The notes below the pieces were generated by a model. That model made no database searches, was not told where the DNA came from, and worked only from the letters and a program-made list of their open reading frames with translations. This document shows positions 7,272 to 14,043 of a stretch of DNA of 16,830 nucleotides, piece by piece (positions within the stretch are counted from its first letter, which is position 1; every line of letters begins with the position of its first letter). A program made the translations under genes and the position numbers. Source of the DNA: Dialister sp. UBA7295 (GTDB taxonomy: Bacteria > Bacillota > Negativicutes > Veillonellales > Dialisteraceae); contig DKQZ01000041.1 of NCBI GenBank assembly GCA_002471975.1, forward strand, positions 1-16,830. The letters are read 5' to 3'.

Positions 7272-7287
7272 CAGCCGCCCCCGGCTG
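7272..7287 (-). other. Hairpin in the pgi leader
   Basis: CAGCCG (7272-7277), a 4-base loop and CGGCTG (7282-7287) lie in the roughly 90-base leader between the predicted start of transcription and the chosen pgi ATG. I see no known riboswitch here. Confidence 0.45.
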
Positions 7288-7312
7288 ATTATTTTCGTCC
7301 ATAGTTATTTTT

Positions 7313-7341
7313 ATTATAAAGTATTTACACAGAAGTGACAA
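7313..7341 (-). promoter_or_regulatory. Promoter of pgi
   Basis: On the minus strand TTGTCA (7336-7341), a 17-base spacer and a perfect TATAAT (7313-7318). Transcription should begin near 7306, which argues against start codons at 7341 and 7302. Confidence 0.8.
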
Positions 7342-7464
7342 GACCGTTTAAGGAAACTGTAATCTTTATGACGATTGGGGCGTAAAATTCACCCTCTCCG
7401 TACTATATCGTGCAATTGAGGAAATTCAGCGGCAATAGGAATGGGCCTGCTATCACAGGAATGA

Positions 7465-7670
7465 TGAGTGACGTGGAAATCTCATGGGTTACCTGCCAAT
7501 AAAATCATAGCATGATCATTCTTACCATTTATATCCGCTTCTGCCGGGAAACGTTTCGACAGGTTCGTCCTCCCAGCCGCGCCGGAGCCCTCCACTCGAG
7601 GAGGGCCACGCTTGTCCGATAGAGTCAACACTCCCGAGTACCTTCCGCCAATCAGCCTCAACTGTACAAA
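7465..7670 (+). repeat. Dispersed element A, copy 1
   Basis: A roughly 205-base non-coding segment matching 15935-16145 along its length. It begins with a GTGAC...CATG.GTTAC block, continues through GGAGGGCCACGC and CCGATAGAGTCA (7616-7627), and ends with ATCAGCCTCAA. Partial copies containing CCGATAGAGTCA lie at 7840-7935 and 10681-10770. All copies point the same way. Confidence 0.65.
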
Positions 7671-7789
7671 CCACAGAACCCTGCGCATGTACCGTTTGAA
7701 TCATTTTCGTCTTGTACCTTCCTGACATCCCCTCACCCTTTCGGGAGCTCCCCGGGGTTGCATGAGACTTTCATCTCGTTTTCGACTTG

Positions 7790-8055
7790 TACGATAGTAC
7801 AGCCCCTCCGTCGCCTACGGCGCCTGCCCGAACTTCGGGGAGGCTATGCGGGGAGCACTTGCTTTCCGATAGAGTCAAATTTCCCGGGTACCTTTCATCA
7901 GTCAGCCCCATATGTGCCCTGCAGCTTTCAGGACTGACGACGCACTTTTTTACCCAATTGCATCAAACCCAAAAGCTCCCATCGGCAGGCCAATCCCCAT
8001 TCCGCTGAAAGTACCTGCCGCTAAAGCCTGAAAAGCAGCAGGTACCTATCGGAAG
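7790..8055 (+). repeat. Element A, partial copy 2, plus one 68-base-type unit
   Basis: A hairpin block (CGCC/GGCG and CCCGAA/TTCGGG near 7808-7835) is followed by CCGATAGAGTCA (7867-7878) and the GTCAGCC part of element A. A 67-base unit at 7985-8051 then matches the tandem unit of 10839-11180. The hairpin block recurs inverted near 15790-15845. No gene is seen between pgi and lpxC. Confidence 0.6.
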
Positions 8056-8075
8056 GCCATTGTGTATGTATAAAC

Positions 8076-8104
8076 TTGCCGTGATAGTCAAAAAAAGTTA
8101 TAAT
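8076..8104 (+). promoter_or_regulatory. Promoter of the lpxC-fabZ-lpxA block
   Basis: TTGCCG (8076-8081), a 17-base spacer and TATAAT (8099-8104), about 32 bases before the lpxC ribosome binding site region. Confidence 0.75.
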
Positions 8105-8142
8105 AAATTAATTATAAAAATATTTCTTATGAAAGGTATCCC

Positions 8143-8970
8143 ATGTTAAAAAGAAAACAGCACACAATCGGAAAACCGGTTTCCTACAAAGGCAACGGAC
8201 TTCATTCCGGTATGCCGGTCACTATGACTATGCTGCCCGCCGAAGAAGGTACAGGCATCGTATTCCGCCGGACAGATCTGGAAGGAGCTCCGGAAGTACC
8301 GGCCCAGAGCCGCTACATCACAAATACCCTTCGCGCCACCACCCTTGAAAAAGGACCGGCCAGGGTATTTACCGTCGAACATCTCCTCTCCGCCCTCTTT
8401 GCGCTGAAGATTGATAACTGCACCATCGAAATGGACTCCCCGGAGCCTCCGGTCGGTGACGGGAGCGCAAAAACTTTCTGCGATATGATTGAAAAAGCAG
8501 GCATTGTGGAGCAGGAGGAAGAAATCCCGATCCTGACCCTGGAAAAGAGTGAAGCCATTTACGAAGGGCAGAAATTCATCACCGCCCTCCCCTATGACGG
8601 ACTTCGCGTGACTTTTATTTCCATCAATCCCCATCCCCTTCTGGGTACCCAGATGCTGGATGTCACCATTGATCATGATACCTACATGAAAGAAATCGCT
8701 TCCGCCCGCACCATCGGTTTTACCTGGGAACTGGAAGCCATGAGGAAGATGGGCCTCGGCCGGGGCGGCACCCTGGAAAATGCGGTGGTTTACTCTGAAA
8801 CCGAATGCCTCTCCAGGCCGCGTTTCCCGGATGAACTGGTGCGTCACAAGATTCTCGACATTCTCGGAGATATTTCCCTGGTGGGACCCCTTCATGCCCA
8901 TATCATCGCCGTCCTTGGCAGTCACAAATTGAACGCCGAGCTTTCTGCAAAGCTCCAGGCTTTGAAATAA
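8143..8970 (+). CDS. lpxC: UDP-3-O-acyl-N-acetylglucosamine deacetylase
   Basis: Zinc enzyme for the committed step of lipid A synthesis: it removes the acetyl group from UDP-3-O-acyl-GlcNAc in the cytoplasm. 275 residues, slightly short against the usual 300 or so. Visible are GKPVSYKGNGLHSG (10-23), TVEHLLSAL with Glu79 and zinc ligand His80 (77-85), the substrate-binding SPEPPVGDGSA (99-109), RFPDELVRHKILDILGD with zinc ligands His235 and Asp239, and GSHKLN with the probable catalytic His261. AAAGG at 8132-8136 fits the ATG at 8143. fabZ follows after 12 bases, so the two are cotranscribed. Its presence is strong evidence for an outer membrane. Confidence 0.96.
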   Translation: MLKRKQHTIGKPVSYKGNGLHSGMPVTMTMLPAEEGTGIVFRRTDLEGAPEVPAQSRYITNTLRATTLEKGPARVFTVEHLLSALFALKIDNCTIEMDSPEPPVGDGSAKTFCDMIEKAGIVEQEEEIPILTLEKSEAIYEGQKFITALPYDGLRVTFISINPHPLLGTQMLDVTIDHDTYMKEIASARTIGFTWELEAMRKMGLGRGGTLENAVVYSETECLSRPRFPDELVRHKILDILGDISLVGPLHAHIIAVLGSHKLNAELSAKLQALK

Positions 8971-8982
8971 GGAGGAAATATT

Positions 8983-9468
8983 ATGGAACTCAATGTAGAA
9001 GAAATCATGGAAATCCTGCCGCATCGATACCCCATGCTGCTGGTGGATAAAATCATTGATATGGTCCCTCTGAAATACGCTGTCGGTGTCAAATGCGTGA
9101 CCATGAATGAACCTTTCTTCCAGGGTCATTTCCCGGGACATCCCGTCATGCCGGGCGCCCTCATCTGCGAAGCCATGGCCCAGGTAGGCGGCGTGGCCCT
9201 CCAGTATCCGGAAGAATACAGAGGACTCATTCCCATGTTCACCGGTATGGATAAAGTCCGTTTCCGTTCCCCTGTCCTTCCCGGAGATGTACTGGTAACG
9301 AAAGCGGAAATCAAGAAAATCATCGGCCGCATGGGCAAAGTACACTGCGAATGCCGCGTAGGGGACGTACATAAGGCAGAAGCCGATTTCCTCTTCTATC
9401 TTCTGGATCCGAAAGAAACTCCGGAAACCAAGGAGAAGGAGCAGGAAGAAAAAGCAGCAAAGAAATAA
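8983..9468 (+). CDS. fabZ: 3-hydroxyacyl-[acyl-carrier-protein] dehydratase
   Basis: Dehydrates 3-hydroxyacyl-ACP in fatty acid elongation, sharing a substrate pool with lipid A synthesis. 161 residues; the hot-dog fold core spans about 1-142. Visible are LPHRYPMLLVDKI (12-24), FFQGHFPGHPVMPG with catalytic His49, and ICEAMAQVGG with Glu63. The last 20 residues form a Glu/Lys-rich charged tail beyond the usual end of about 145, a mild oddity. A strong GGAGGA sits in the 12-base gap after lpxC and decides the start. The lpxC-fabZ-lpxA order is common in LPS-making bacteria. Confidence 0.96.
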   Translation: MELNVEEIMEILPHRYPMLLVDKIIDMVPLKYAVGVKCVTMNEPFFQGHFPGHPVMPGALICEAMAQVGGVALQYPEEYRGLIPMFTGMDKVRFRSPVLPGDVLVTKAEIKKIIGRMGKVHCECRVGDVHKAEADFLFYLLDPKETPETKEKEQEEKAAKK

Positions 9469-9672
9469 TAAAATTTCCGTAAATTTTTCAAAAACAGTTG
9501 TATGACACAGCATTTTGAAGAAAAAGAGAGGAAATAAAAGGATTTCCAAGGAAATACATGGGGACAGTCGTTTTGAACTGATTACAAATTCTCGACCTAT
9601 GTATAAAGGAAATCAAACAATAAAAACTTGGCCGGGAGTCATTTCCGGCTTCCATAAAAGGGGACTGAGACT
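9469..9672 (+). other. Gap between fabZ and lpxA with a leader hairpin
   Basis: 204 bases without a gene. GCCGG (9631-9635) and CCGGC (9645-9649) form a hairpin about 25 bases before the lpxA start. I find no convincing promoter or terminator, so read-through from lpxC-fabZ is likely. Confidence 0.4.
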
Positions 9673-10485
9673 ATGGAACTCAAAGTGATTAAATCAGAAG
9701 AACCGAATATTCATCCCACTGCCGTCATCGATCCGTCAGCCATCATTCACAAAAATGTAGTCATCGGACCTTATGCAGTCATCGGGGAAAACTGTGAAAT
9801 CGGGGAAGGCTCCATCATCGGAGCTCATGCCGTCATCGCCAAAAATGTGCGAATGGGTAAAGAAAACCATATTTACCCCCATGCCGTCATCGGCGAAGAC
9901 CCGCAGGACCTGAAATTTACCGGTGAATACTCCACCGTCGTTCTCGGCGATCATAACCTGATCCGTGAATATGTGACCATTCACAGAGCTACCGGTGAAA
10001 ACTGTGAAACCCGGATCGGCTCCTACAATATGCTTCAGGCTTATACCCATGTCGCTCACAACTGCAACTTTGGTGACCATATCGTCATGAGCTCTTTCTC
10101 CGGAGCAGCCGGACACGTCACCGTAGAAGACCATGCAGTCATCGGCGGTATGAGCGGTATCCATCAGTTCGTCAAAATCGGTGCCTGTGCCATGGTCGGC
10201 GGCATGTCCAAAATCGTCCAGGACGTATGCCCCTTCGTCATCGTAGACGGCAACCCGTCCAGAGTCGTAGGCCTCAACTCCGTAGGTCTTGCAAGAAATA
10301 ACATCAGCCCCGAAGTCAAGAGCTACCTTAAAAAGGCCTATCGCCTCATTTTCCGTTCCGGCCTCAAACTGAACGATGCCATCCTCGAAATGGAACAGGA
10401 ACTCCCCTCCACCCCCGAAATCGAACACCTCCTCCGTTTCCTCAGAAACTGCGACAGAGGACTGTGCCGGACGAGAGACAGATAA
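9673..10485 (+). CDS. lpxA: Acyl-ACP:UDP-N-acetylglucosamine O-acyltransferase
   Basis: First enzyme of lipid A synthesis; it adds a 3-hydroxyacyl chain to UDP-GlcNAc. 270 residues, normal length. Residues 12-200 are hexapeptide repeats of a left-handed beta helix (VIDPSAIIHKNVVIGPYAVIGENCEIG and onward). Visible are IREYVTIHRAT (97-107), YTHVAHNC with His126 and probable catalytic His129, and HQFVKIGACAMVGGMS (164-179). The helical C-terminus ends FLRNCDRGLCRTR, close to the family ending. An AGGGGAC-type ribosome binding site precedes the ATG at 9673. The expected downstream partners lpxI and lpxB are absent: a heptad array, a terminator and repeats follow instead. Confidence 0.96.
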   Translation: MELKVIKSEEPNIHPTAVIDPSAIIHKNVVIGPYAVIGENCEIGEGSIIGAHAVIAKNVRMGKENHIYPHAVIGEDPQDLKFTGEYSTVVLGDHNLIREYVTIHRATGENCETRIGSYNMLQAYTHVAHNCNFGDHIVMSSFSGAAGHVTVEDHAVIGGMSGIHQFVKIGACAMVGGMSKIVQDVCPFVIVDGNPSRVVGLNSVGLARNNISPEVKSYLKKAYRLIFRSGLKLNDAILEMEQELPSTPEIEHLLRFLRNCDRGLCRTRDR

Positions 10486-10531
10486 GCTGTGTGTCACTTG
10501 TGCGGAATATAACCTGAGTCATTAGCGCTTG

Positions 10532-10566
10532 TCGTTGTTCGTGGTTCGTTGTTCGTTCTTCGTAAA
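10532..10566. repeat. Period-7 array, unit TCGTNNT
   Basis: TCGT starts at 10532, 10539, 10546, 10553 and 10560: five units, exactly 7 bases apart, placed between the lpxA stop and its terminator. Confidence 0.75.
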
Positions 10567-10574
10567 TCAATGCA

Positions 10575-10605
10575 GCACCCTTTCGGGATGAAAGGGTGCT
10601 TTTTT
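10575..10605 (+). terminator. Terminator after lpxA
   Basis: GCACCCTTTC (10575-10584), loop GGGAT and GAAAGGGTGC (10590-10599) form a perfect 10-bp stem followed by a T-run to 10605. Confidence 0.9.
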
Positions 10606-10680
10606 ATTGATGATCCGGAGGAAACGGTCCAGAACTCCTGAAATTCCGGAAATTTTGGAGAAAATGGAAATAAACGCTGT

Positions 10681-10838
10681 ACTCCTCGAAGGGGGACACG
10701 CTTTTTCCGATAGAGTCAATCAGCAAGAAAACCTTCTGGCAGTCAGTCCTGTATGTGCCATGAAGCTTTTAAGACCATCCTCCGCTGCAAGATATCTTTT
10801 TCTTGTCGAAATGCCTCAAACCATTCCAGCCTCTATCC
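10681..10838 (+). repeat. Element A, partial copy 3
   Basis: It contains GGGGACACGC, CCGATAGAGTCA (10707-10718) and CAGTCAGTCC followed by GTATGTGCCATGAAGC, as in the other copies. It then passes directly into the tandem array. Residues of a further degenerate 68-base unit are visible at about 10771-10838. Confidence 0.6.
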
Positions 10839-11180
10839 GAAGACAAATCCCCCCATTCTGCTGAACTTTCCCGTCGATAACGCCTCAAACCCTTAAAGCC
10901 CTTTCAGCAGGCAATTCCTCCATTCCATTAAAAGTTCCAGTCGCTAAAGCCTCAAAAGCCCTGAATCCCTATCGGCAGGCAATTCCCCCATTCCGCTAAA
11001 AGTTCCAGTCGCTAAAGCCTCAAAAGCCCTGAATCCCTATCGGCAGGCAATTTCCCCCATTCCGCTAAATGTTCCAGTCCATAAGGCCTCAAAACCCCCA
11101 AGCCTCTTTCGGCAGGCAATTCCCCCATTCCGCTAAAGGTACTAGCCGCTAAAGCCTCAAACTGAAGTCATCGATATCGG
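10839..11180 (+). repeat. 68-base tandem array, five units
   Basis: A GCAGGCAATT-type anchor occurs at 10839 (degenerate), 10907, 10975, 11043, 11112 and 11180, so units are 68, 68, 68, 69 and 68 bases. The units starting at 10907 and 10975 differ at 3 positions. Shared words are CCCATTCCGCTAAA, GTTCCAG and GCTAAAGCCTCAAA. There are no spacers between repeats, so it is not CRISPR. The array ends just upstream of the brnQ promoter. A single related unit lies at 7985-8051. Confidence 0.85.
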
Positions 11181-11217
11181 CAGGTCTTTGCGGATTTATT
11201 AGAACGTATTTTATCTC

Positions 11218-11246
11218 TTGACCAAAAATCTTCTTCATGCTATGAT
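11218..11246 (+). promoter_or_regulatory. Promoter of the T-box/brnQ transcript
   Basis: TTGACC (11218-11223), a 17-base spacer and TATGAT (11241-11246), with transcription starting near 11253, just before the T-box leader. Confidence 0.8.
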
Positions 11247-11254
11247 ATTTCTAA

Positions 11255-11467
11255 CTTTACAAAAGACCATGACCGGAATCAGGCCCCGGAACTTCTCAGA
11301 GAGGCAGCGTTTGGTGAAAGCTGCTGAAGCGAAATGGCTGCGTCACCCGGGAGTCCTTCTCTTGAATTTTTAGAGAGAAGCGGCAGCTCCGTTACAGCCA
11401 AATCAAGTATGTGTACAAGGTGGTACCTCACGAATTCGTGCCCTGTCGGTTTTCCCGGCAGGGTTTT
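11255..11467 (+). promoter_or_regulatory. T-box leader controlling brnQ, probably valine-specific
   Basis: T-box marks are AGAGAGGCAGC with GGTGAAAGCTGC (11298-11323), the T-box sequence AAGGTGGTACC (11417-11427) whose TGGT pairs with uncharged tRNA ends, and a terminator made of CCCTG...CAGGG (11441-11463) followed by a T-run. The stem I base appears to pair CCGG near 11273 with CCGG near 11347. Just before the latter the sequence is GTC followed by A, which fits a Val specifier codon. Uncharged tRNA would favour read-through into the transporter gene. The specifier assignment is by eye. Confidence 0.85.
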
Positions 11468-11493
11468 ATATTTCCCTATCGAAAGGAGTACTT

Positions 11494-12801
11494 ATGAAAA
11501 AATCAGACAATTCATTTATCGCCATCGGGCTCATGCTCTTTGCCCTCTTCTTCGGGGCAGGGAACCTGATTTTCCCGGTATTTATGGGACAGAATTCCGG
11601 GGTGGATACGATTCCTGCTACCATCGGATTCCTCGTCACCGGGGTCGGCCTTCCGATTCTTGGCGTCGCTGCCATCGGTTACTCAGGGAGCGATCTGCAG
11701 GGCCTGGCATCCCGTGTTTCCAAACCCTATGCCATTTTCTTTGCGGTCTGCCTGTACCTCACCATAGGACCGGCCTTTGCCATTCCCCGTACGGCCACCA
11801 CTTCTTTTGAAATCGCCATTGCTCCTTTCTTTGGAAGCGCCATGAAAACCACGGCTCTCTATGGATTCTGTGCCCTTTTCTTCATCGTTTCCTGGTGGCT
11901 CTCCATTACCCCTTCGAAACTGGTAGACCGCATCGGTAAAGTCATTACCCCGGTGCTTCTCCTTTTCCTGGCAGGACTTTTTGTATTTTCTACCGTATCC
12001 CCCATGGGACCCTGGCAGGAAGCGACTGCCAATTACCAGCCTTCCCTGAAAGCACTGACCCAGGGATTTATCGATGGCTATGGGACCATGGACGTCCTGG
12101 CAGCTTTTGTCTTTGGGATTATCGTAGTCAATGCCGTCCGCCAGTATGGATCTGAAACGCCGGAAGAAATTGCCGCTTCCACCCTCCGCTCCGGACTCAT
12201 TGCCGGTCTCTGCCTGGGAATCATTTATATTTTCCTCTGCATCCTGGGAGCAAGCTCCGTCACCGTCCTGGGCATGCAGGAAAATGGTGCAGGCGTCTTA
12301 GTCGGTGCGGCTCATCATTATTTCGGATCTTTTGGAAATATCGTGATGGGCGTCATCGTCCTTCTTGCCTGCCTGACCACCAGTGTAGGCCTCATCACTT
12401 CCTGCGGCGAATATTTCTCCCGCCTCCTTCCCTTCCTTTCCTTCAAGAAATGGGTCACCGTCTTTGCTTTCGTTTCCTTCCTGGTCGGACTTTTCGGCCT
12501 TACCACCATCATCAAAGCAGCCATTCCGGTGCTCATGTTCCTTTACCCCCTGGCCATCGCCCTCATCATCCTTTCCTTCACCAATTCCTTCTTTGGTGGA
12601 AATAAAATCGTCTACCAGATGGCGATCCTCTTCACCTTCATTCCTTCCCTCTATGACGGAATCCATACCGCAGGCCTTTCCCTCGGCGGCATCGATGCCT
12701 TCATGGCAGGCCTGCCCTTTTCCGCCCACGGCCTCGCCTGGGTATCCTTCTTCGTAGTCGGGTATGTGATCGGGATTGTACTTTCCAAAATCAAAAAATA
12801 A
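11494..12801 (+). CDS. brnQ: Branched-chain amino acid:cation symporter
   Basis: Inner membrane transporter of the LIVCS family taking up leucine, isoleucine and valine with Na+ or H+. 435 residues, normal length. Twelve hydrophobic segments can be picked out, about 8-30, 40-62, 79-97, 121-138, 148-168, 198-214, 233-258, 279-302, 320-338, 341-362, 373-388 and 412-430. The N-terminal GLMLFALFFGAGNLIFPVFM (12-31) is the family signature, and IGPAFAIPRT (91-100) is also typical. GAAAGGAG at 11481-11488 decides the start. Expression is under the upstream T-box, and the gene is followed by a strong terminator, so it is a single-gene unit. Confidence 0.96.
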   Translation: MKKSDNSFIAIGLMLFALFFGAGNLIFPVFMGQNSGVDTIPATIGFLVTGVGLPILGVAAIGYSGSDLQGLASRVSKPYAIFFAVCLYLTIGPAFAIPRTATTSFEIAIAPFFGSAMKTTALYGFCALFFIVSWWLSITPSKLVDRIGKVITPVLLLFLAGLFVFSTVSPMGPWQEATANYQPSLKALTQGFIDGYGTMDVLAAFVFGIIVVNAVRQYGSETPEEIAASTLRSGLIAGLCLGIIYIFLCILGASSVTVLGMQENGAGVLVGAAHHYFGSFGNIVMGVIVLLACLTTSVGLITSCGEYFSRLLPFLSFKKWVTVFAFVSFLVGLFGLTTIIKAAIPVLMFLYPLAIALIILSFTNSFFGGNKIVYQMAILFTFIPSLYDGIHTAGLSLGGIDAFMAGLPFSAHGLAWVSFFVVGYVIGIVLSKIKK

Positions 12802-12813
12802 AACTCTATGGCT

Positions 12814-12852
12814 GCCGCTCCGAAAGAAAAATTCTTTCGGAGCGGCTTTTTA
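12814..12852 (+). terminator. Terminator of brnQ
   Basis: GCCGCTCCGAAAGAA (12814-12828) pairs perfectly with 12832-12846 around a 3-base loop, followed by a T-rich tail. Confidence 0.92.
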
Positions 12853-12856
12853 TTGT

Positions 12857-12880
12857 AAGTGATCAGTTATCAGAAGTTCA
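12857..12880. repeat. Short period-7 array, unit ATCAGTT-like
   Basis: Three degenerate 7-base steps with TGATCAG, TTATCAG and AAGTTCA words directly after the brnQ terminator. The words resemble the heptads of cyanobacterial STRR repeats. Confidence 0.45.
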
Positions 12881-12974
12881 CAAAGTGCGACTCACATTTT
12901 GACAATAAAGTCATTGGTACCAAATCGCTTTCGACAATTAGTCTCCTATGTGCTGTCTGCCAAAGATGAACTTA

Positions 12975-13178
12975 CCCGGCCGCAAGCGGCCACCCTTTCA
13001 ACACCTGAAAGGGTGGTGCCCGGTATCATGCTTTACTTATTCTCATATGTGCCCTGAACGAGTAGTGCAGTAAAATTTCTTCAGCACTATCCCCCCTCTG
13101 CACAATTTTCTCTATCAGACAGCATGCTGCAGGGCCCCACCTTTCCTGGGATGGAAAGGTGGCTGCGGAGCAGCCGGA
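12975..13178. repeat. Inverted pair of double-hairpin ends (MITE-like)
   Basis: Left end: GGCCGC/GCGGCC (12978-12991), then ACCCTTTC/GAAAGGGT (12992-13014). Right end, read on the minus strand: GGCTGC/GCAGCC (13161-13175), then a CACCTTTCC-type stem (13038-13046 region offset to 13138-13161). The same two-hairpin layout appears at both ends in inverted orientation with compensated stem changes. About 115 bases lie between them with no gene. Confidence 0.55.
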
Positions 13179-13221
13179 TAGGTTGTTAAACGGTACCCAT
13201 CGATATGGCACGCCAAAGGCC

Positions 13222-13271
13222 GTGCGCGGAGCGCACTATAAAAGATTGGTTCGCGAAGCGAACCATATCCT
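13222..13271 (-). repeat. Hairpin pair matching 5578-5626 in inverse
   Basis: Hairpins GTGCGC/GCGCAC (13222-13236) and GGTTCGC/GCGAACC (13248-13264) are joined by an A/T-rich linker ending in TTGGTTCGC. The reverse complement of 5578-5626 has the same order and linker but a different first stem. Confidence 0.55.
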
Positions 13272-13493
13272 TCCCGACAGCCCCGATACTCCCGAGACCC
13301 CCGACATCCCCGAATCAAAAGCTTTTTGTTTCCAAAGTCGGCCTGTTATCTCTCAAATTATCCCTCACCGGCATTCGCCCTGCCTATGCAGAATCCCCAT
13401 AAAAACTCGGCGGTCCATCAGGACCGCCACCTTCCCGACAGCCCCTATACTCCCGAGACTCCCGACACCCCCGAAACAAAGGCTTTTTATTCC
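13271..13493 (+). repeat. Two direct copies of a period-9 CCCGANNNN array
   Basis: At 13271-13333 and 13432-13493 about 63 bases are repeated with few changes. Each copy holds five 9-base units beginning CCCGA or CCCTA, then an AAAGGCTTTTT-like tail. Between them lies hairpin GGCGGTCC/GGACCGCC with loop ATCA (13409-13428). In one frame the units read as Pro-Asp/Glu-Thr/Ser triplets, but no start or family supports a protein. Confidence 0.65.
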
Positions 13494-13542
13494 TATGGAC
13501 ATCCTTTTATTTCCCCAAAATTTCCCCCTTTCCCAAAAAATC

Positions 13543-13551
13543 TGCTACAAT
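13543..13551 (+). promoter_or_regulatory. Extended -10 promoter of the lipoprotein operon
   Basis: TG-C-TACAAT (13543-13551) is an extended -10 without a good -35. Transcription would start about 20 bases before the lipoprotein start codon. Confidence 0.45.
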
Positions 13552-13578
13552 ACTCATGGAGAGAAGTAAGGAGAAACT

Positions 13579-14043
13579 ATGTCAATAATCAAAAAATGCC
13601 CGGGCCTCTTCCTTTCGGTCCTGGCTGTTTTCATCATGACCCTGGCAGGCTGCGGAAATGAGGAATCGCCGAATTCCCTGACCATCCCCGCGTCTACGGG
13701 AGAAAAAATCGAAGTCACCCTGGACACTTCGGACGATTTCCACATGGAAAAGCCGAATGAAGTGGTCCTCGTCTACCAGAAGAAAAAGGTCATGCTGCGT
13801 CTTGCCTTTATTTCCAAAGAGGAAGAAATGAAGCAGCGCTCAGCCATCATCACGATGCCCTTTGAGATCTACGAGGAACGGGACGATTATATTTCCTATG
13901 CGGCTGCGGGCCCCCAAGGGATGGTCACCTACTATATGTACCCTGTCGGTCCAAAAACCTGGCTTTATGCAGGCACCCACCTGCCAAAGGAAGCGGCGGA
14001 CAAAGTCTTATCAAGGCTCCATTTCAAAGAGGTGAAAGCATGA
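13579..14043 (+). CDS. Hypothetical lipoprotein
   Basis: 154 residues. A short basic N-terminus and a hydrophobic stretch (9-21) end in lipobox LAGC, with Cys25 as the acylation site, so the protein should be anchored to a membrane as a periplasm-facing lipoprotein. The mature part is about 130 residues, with predicted beta strands (KIEVTLD, EVVLVYQKKKVMLRLAFI, YISYAAAG). I do not recognise the family. AAGGAG at 13568-13573, five bases before the ATG, fixes the start. Its stop overlaps the next start by 4 bases (ATGA), so it is translationally coupled to the DUF523 gene. Its function is unknown. Confidence 0.8.
   Translation: MSIIKKCPGLFLSVLAVFIMTLAGCGNEESPNSLTIPASTGEKIEVTLDTSDDFHMEKPNEVVLVYQKKKVMLRLAFISKEEEMKQRSAIITMPFEIYEERDDYISYAAAGPQGMVTYYMYPVGPKTWLYAGTHLPKEAADKVLSRLHFKEVKA

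Noticed and set aside
6457..7338. Plus-strand frame of 293 codons opposite pgi
   Set aside because: It is antisense to strong Pgi motifs, with no domain or start signal.
7787..8008. Small plus-strand gene in the pgi-lpxC gap
   Set aside because: It lies wholly inside repeat copies (hairpin block, element A and 68-base unit).
8146..9549. Long minus-strand frame of 467 codons across lpxC and fabZ
   Set aside because: It spans two clear plus-strand genes and has no recognisable domain; it is a shadow of their codon bias.
9736..10497. Minus-strand frame of 253 codons opposite lpxA
   Set aside because: It is an artefact of the hexapeptide-repeat codons of lpxA read in reverse.
10839..11180. Possible CRISPR array
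   Set aside because: The repeats are directly abutting 68-base units without unique spacers, and no cas genes are present.
13159..13569. Pro-rich small proteins in the brnQ-lipoprotein gap
   Set aside because: The frames read through hairpin repeats and period-9 arrays and lack ribosome binding sites.
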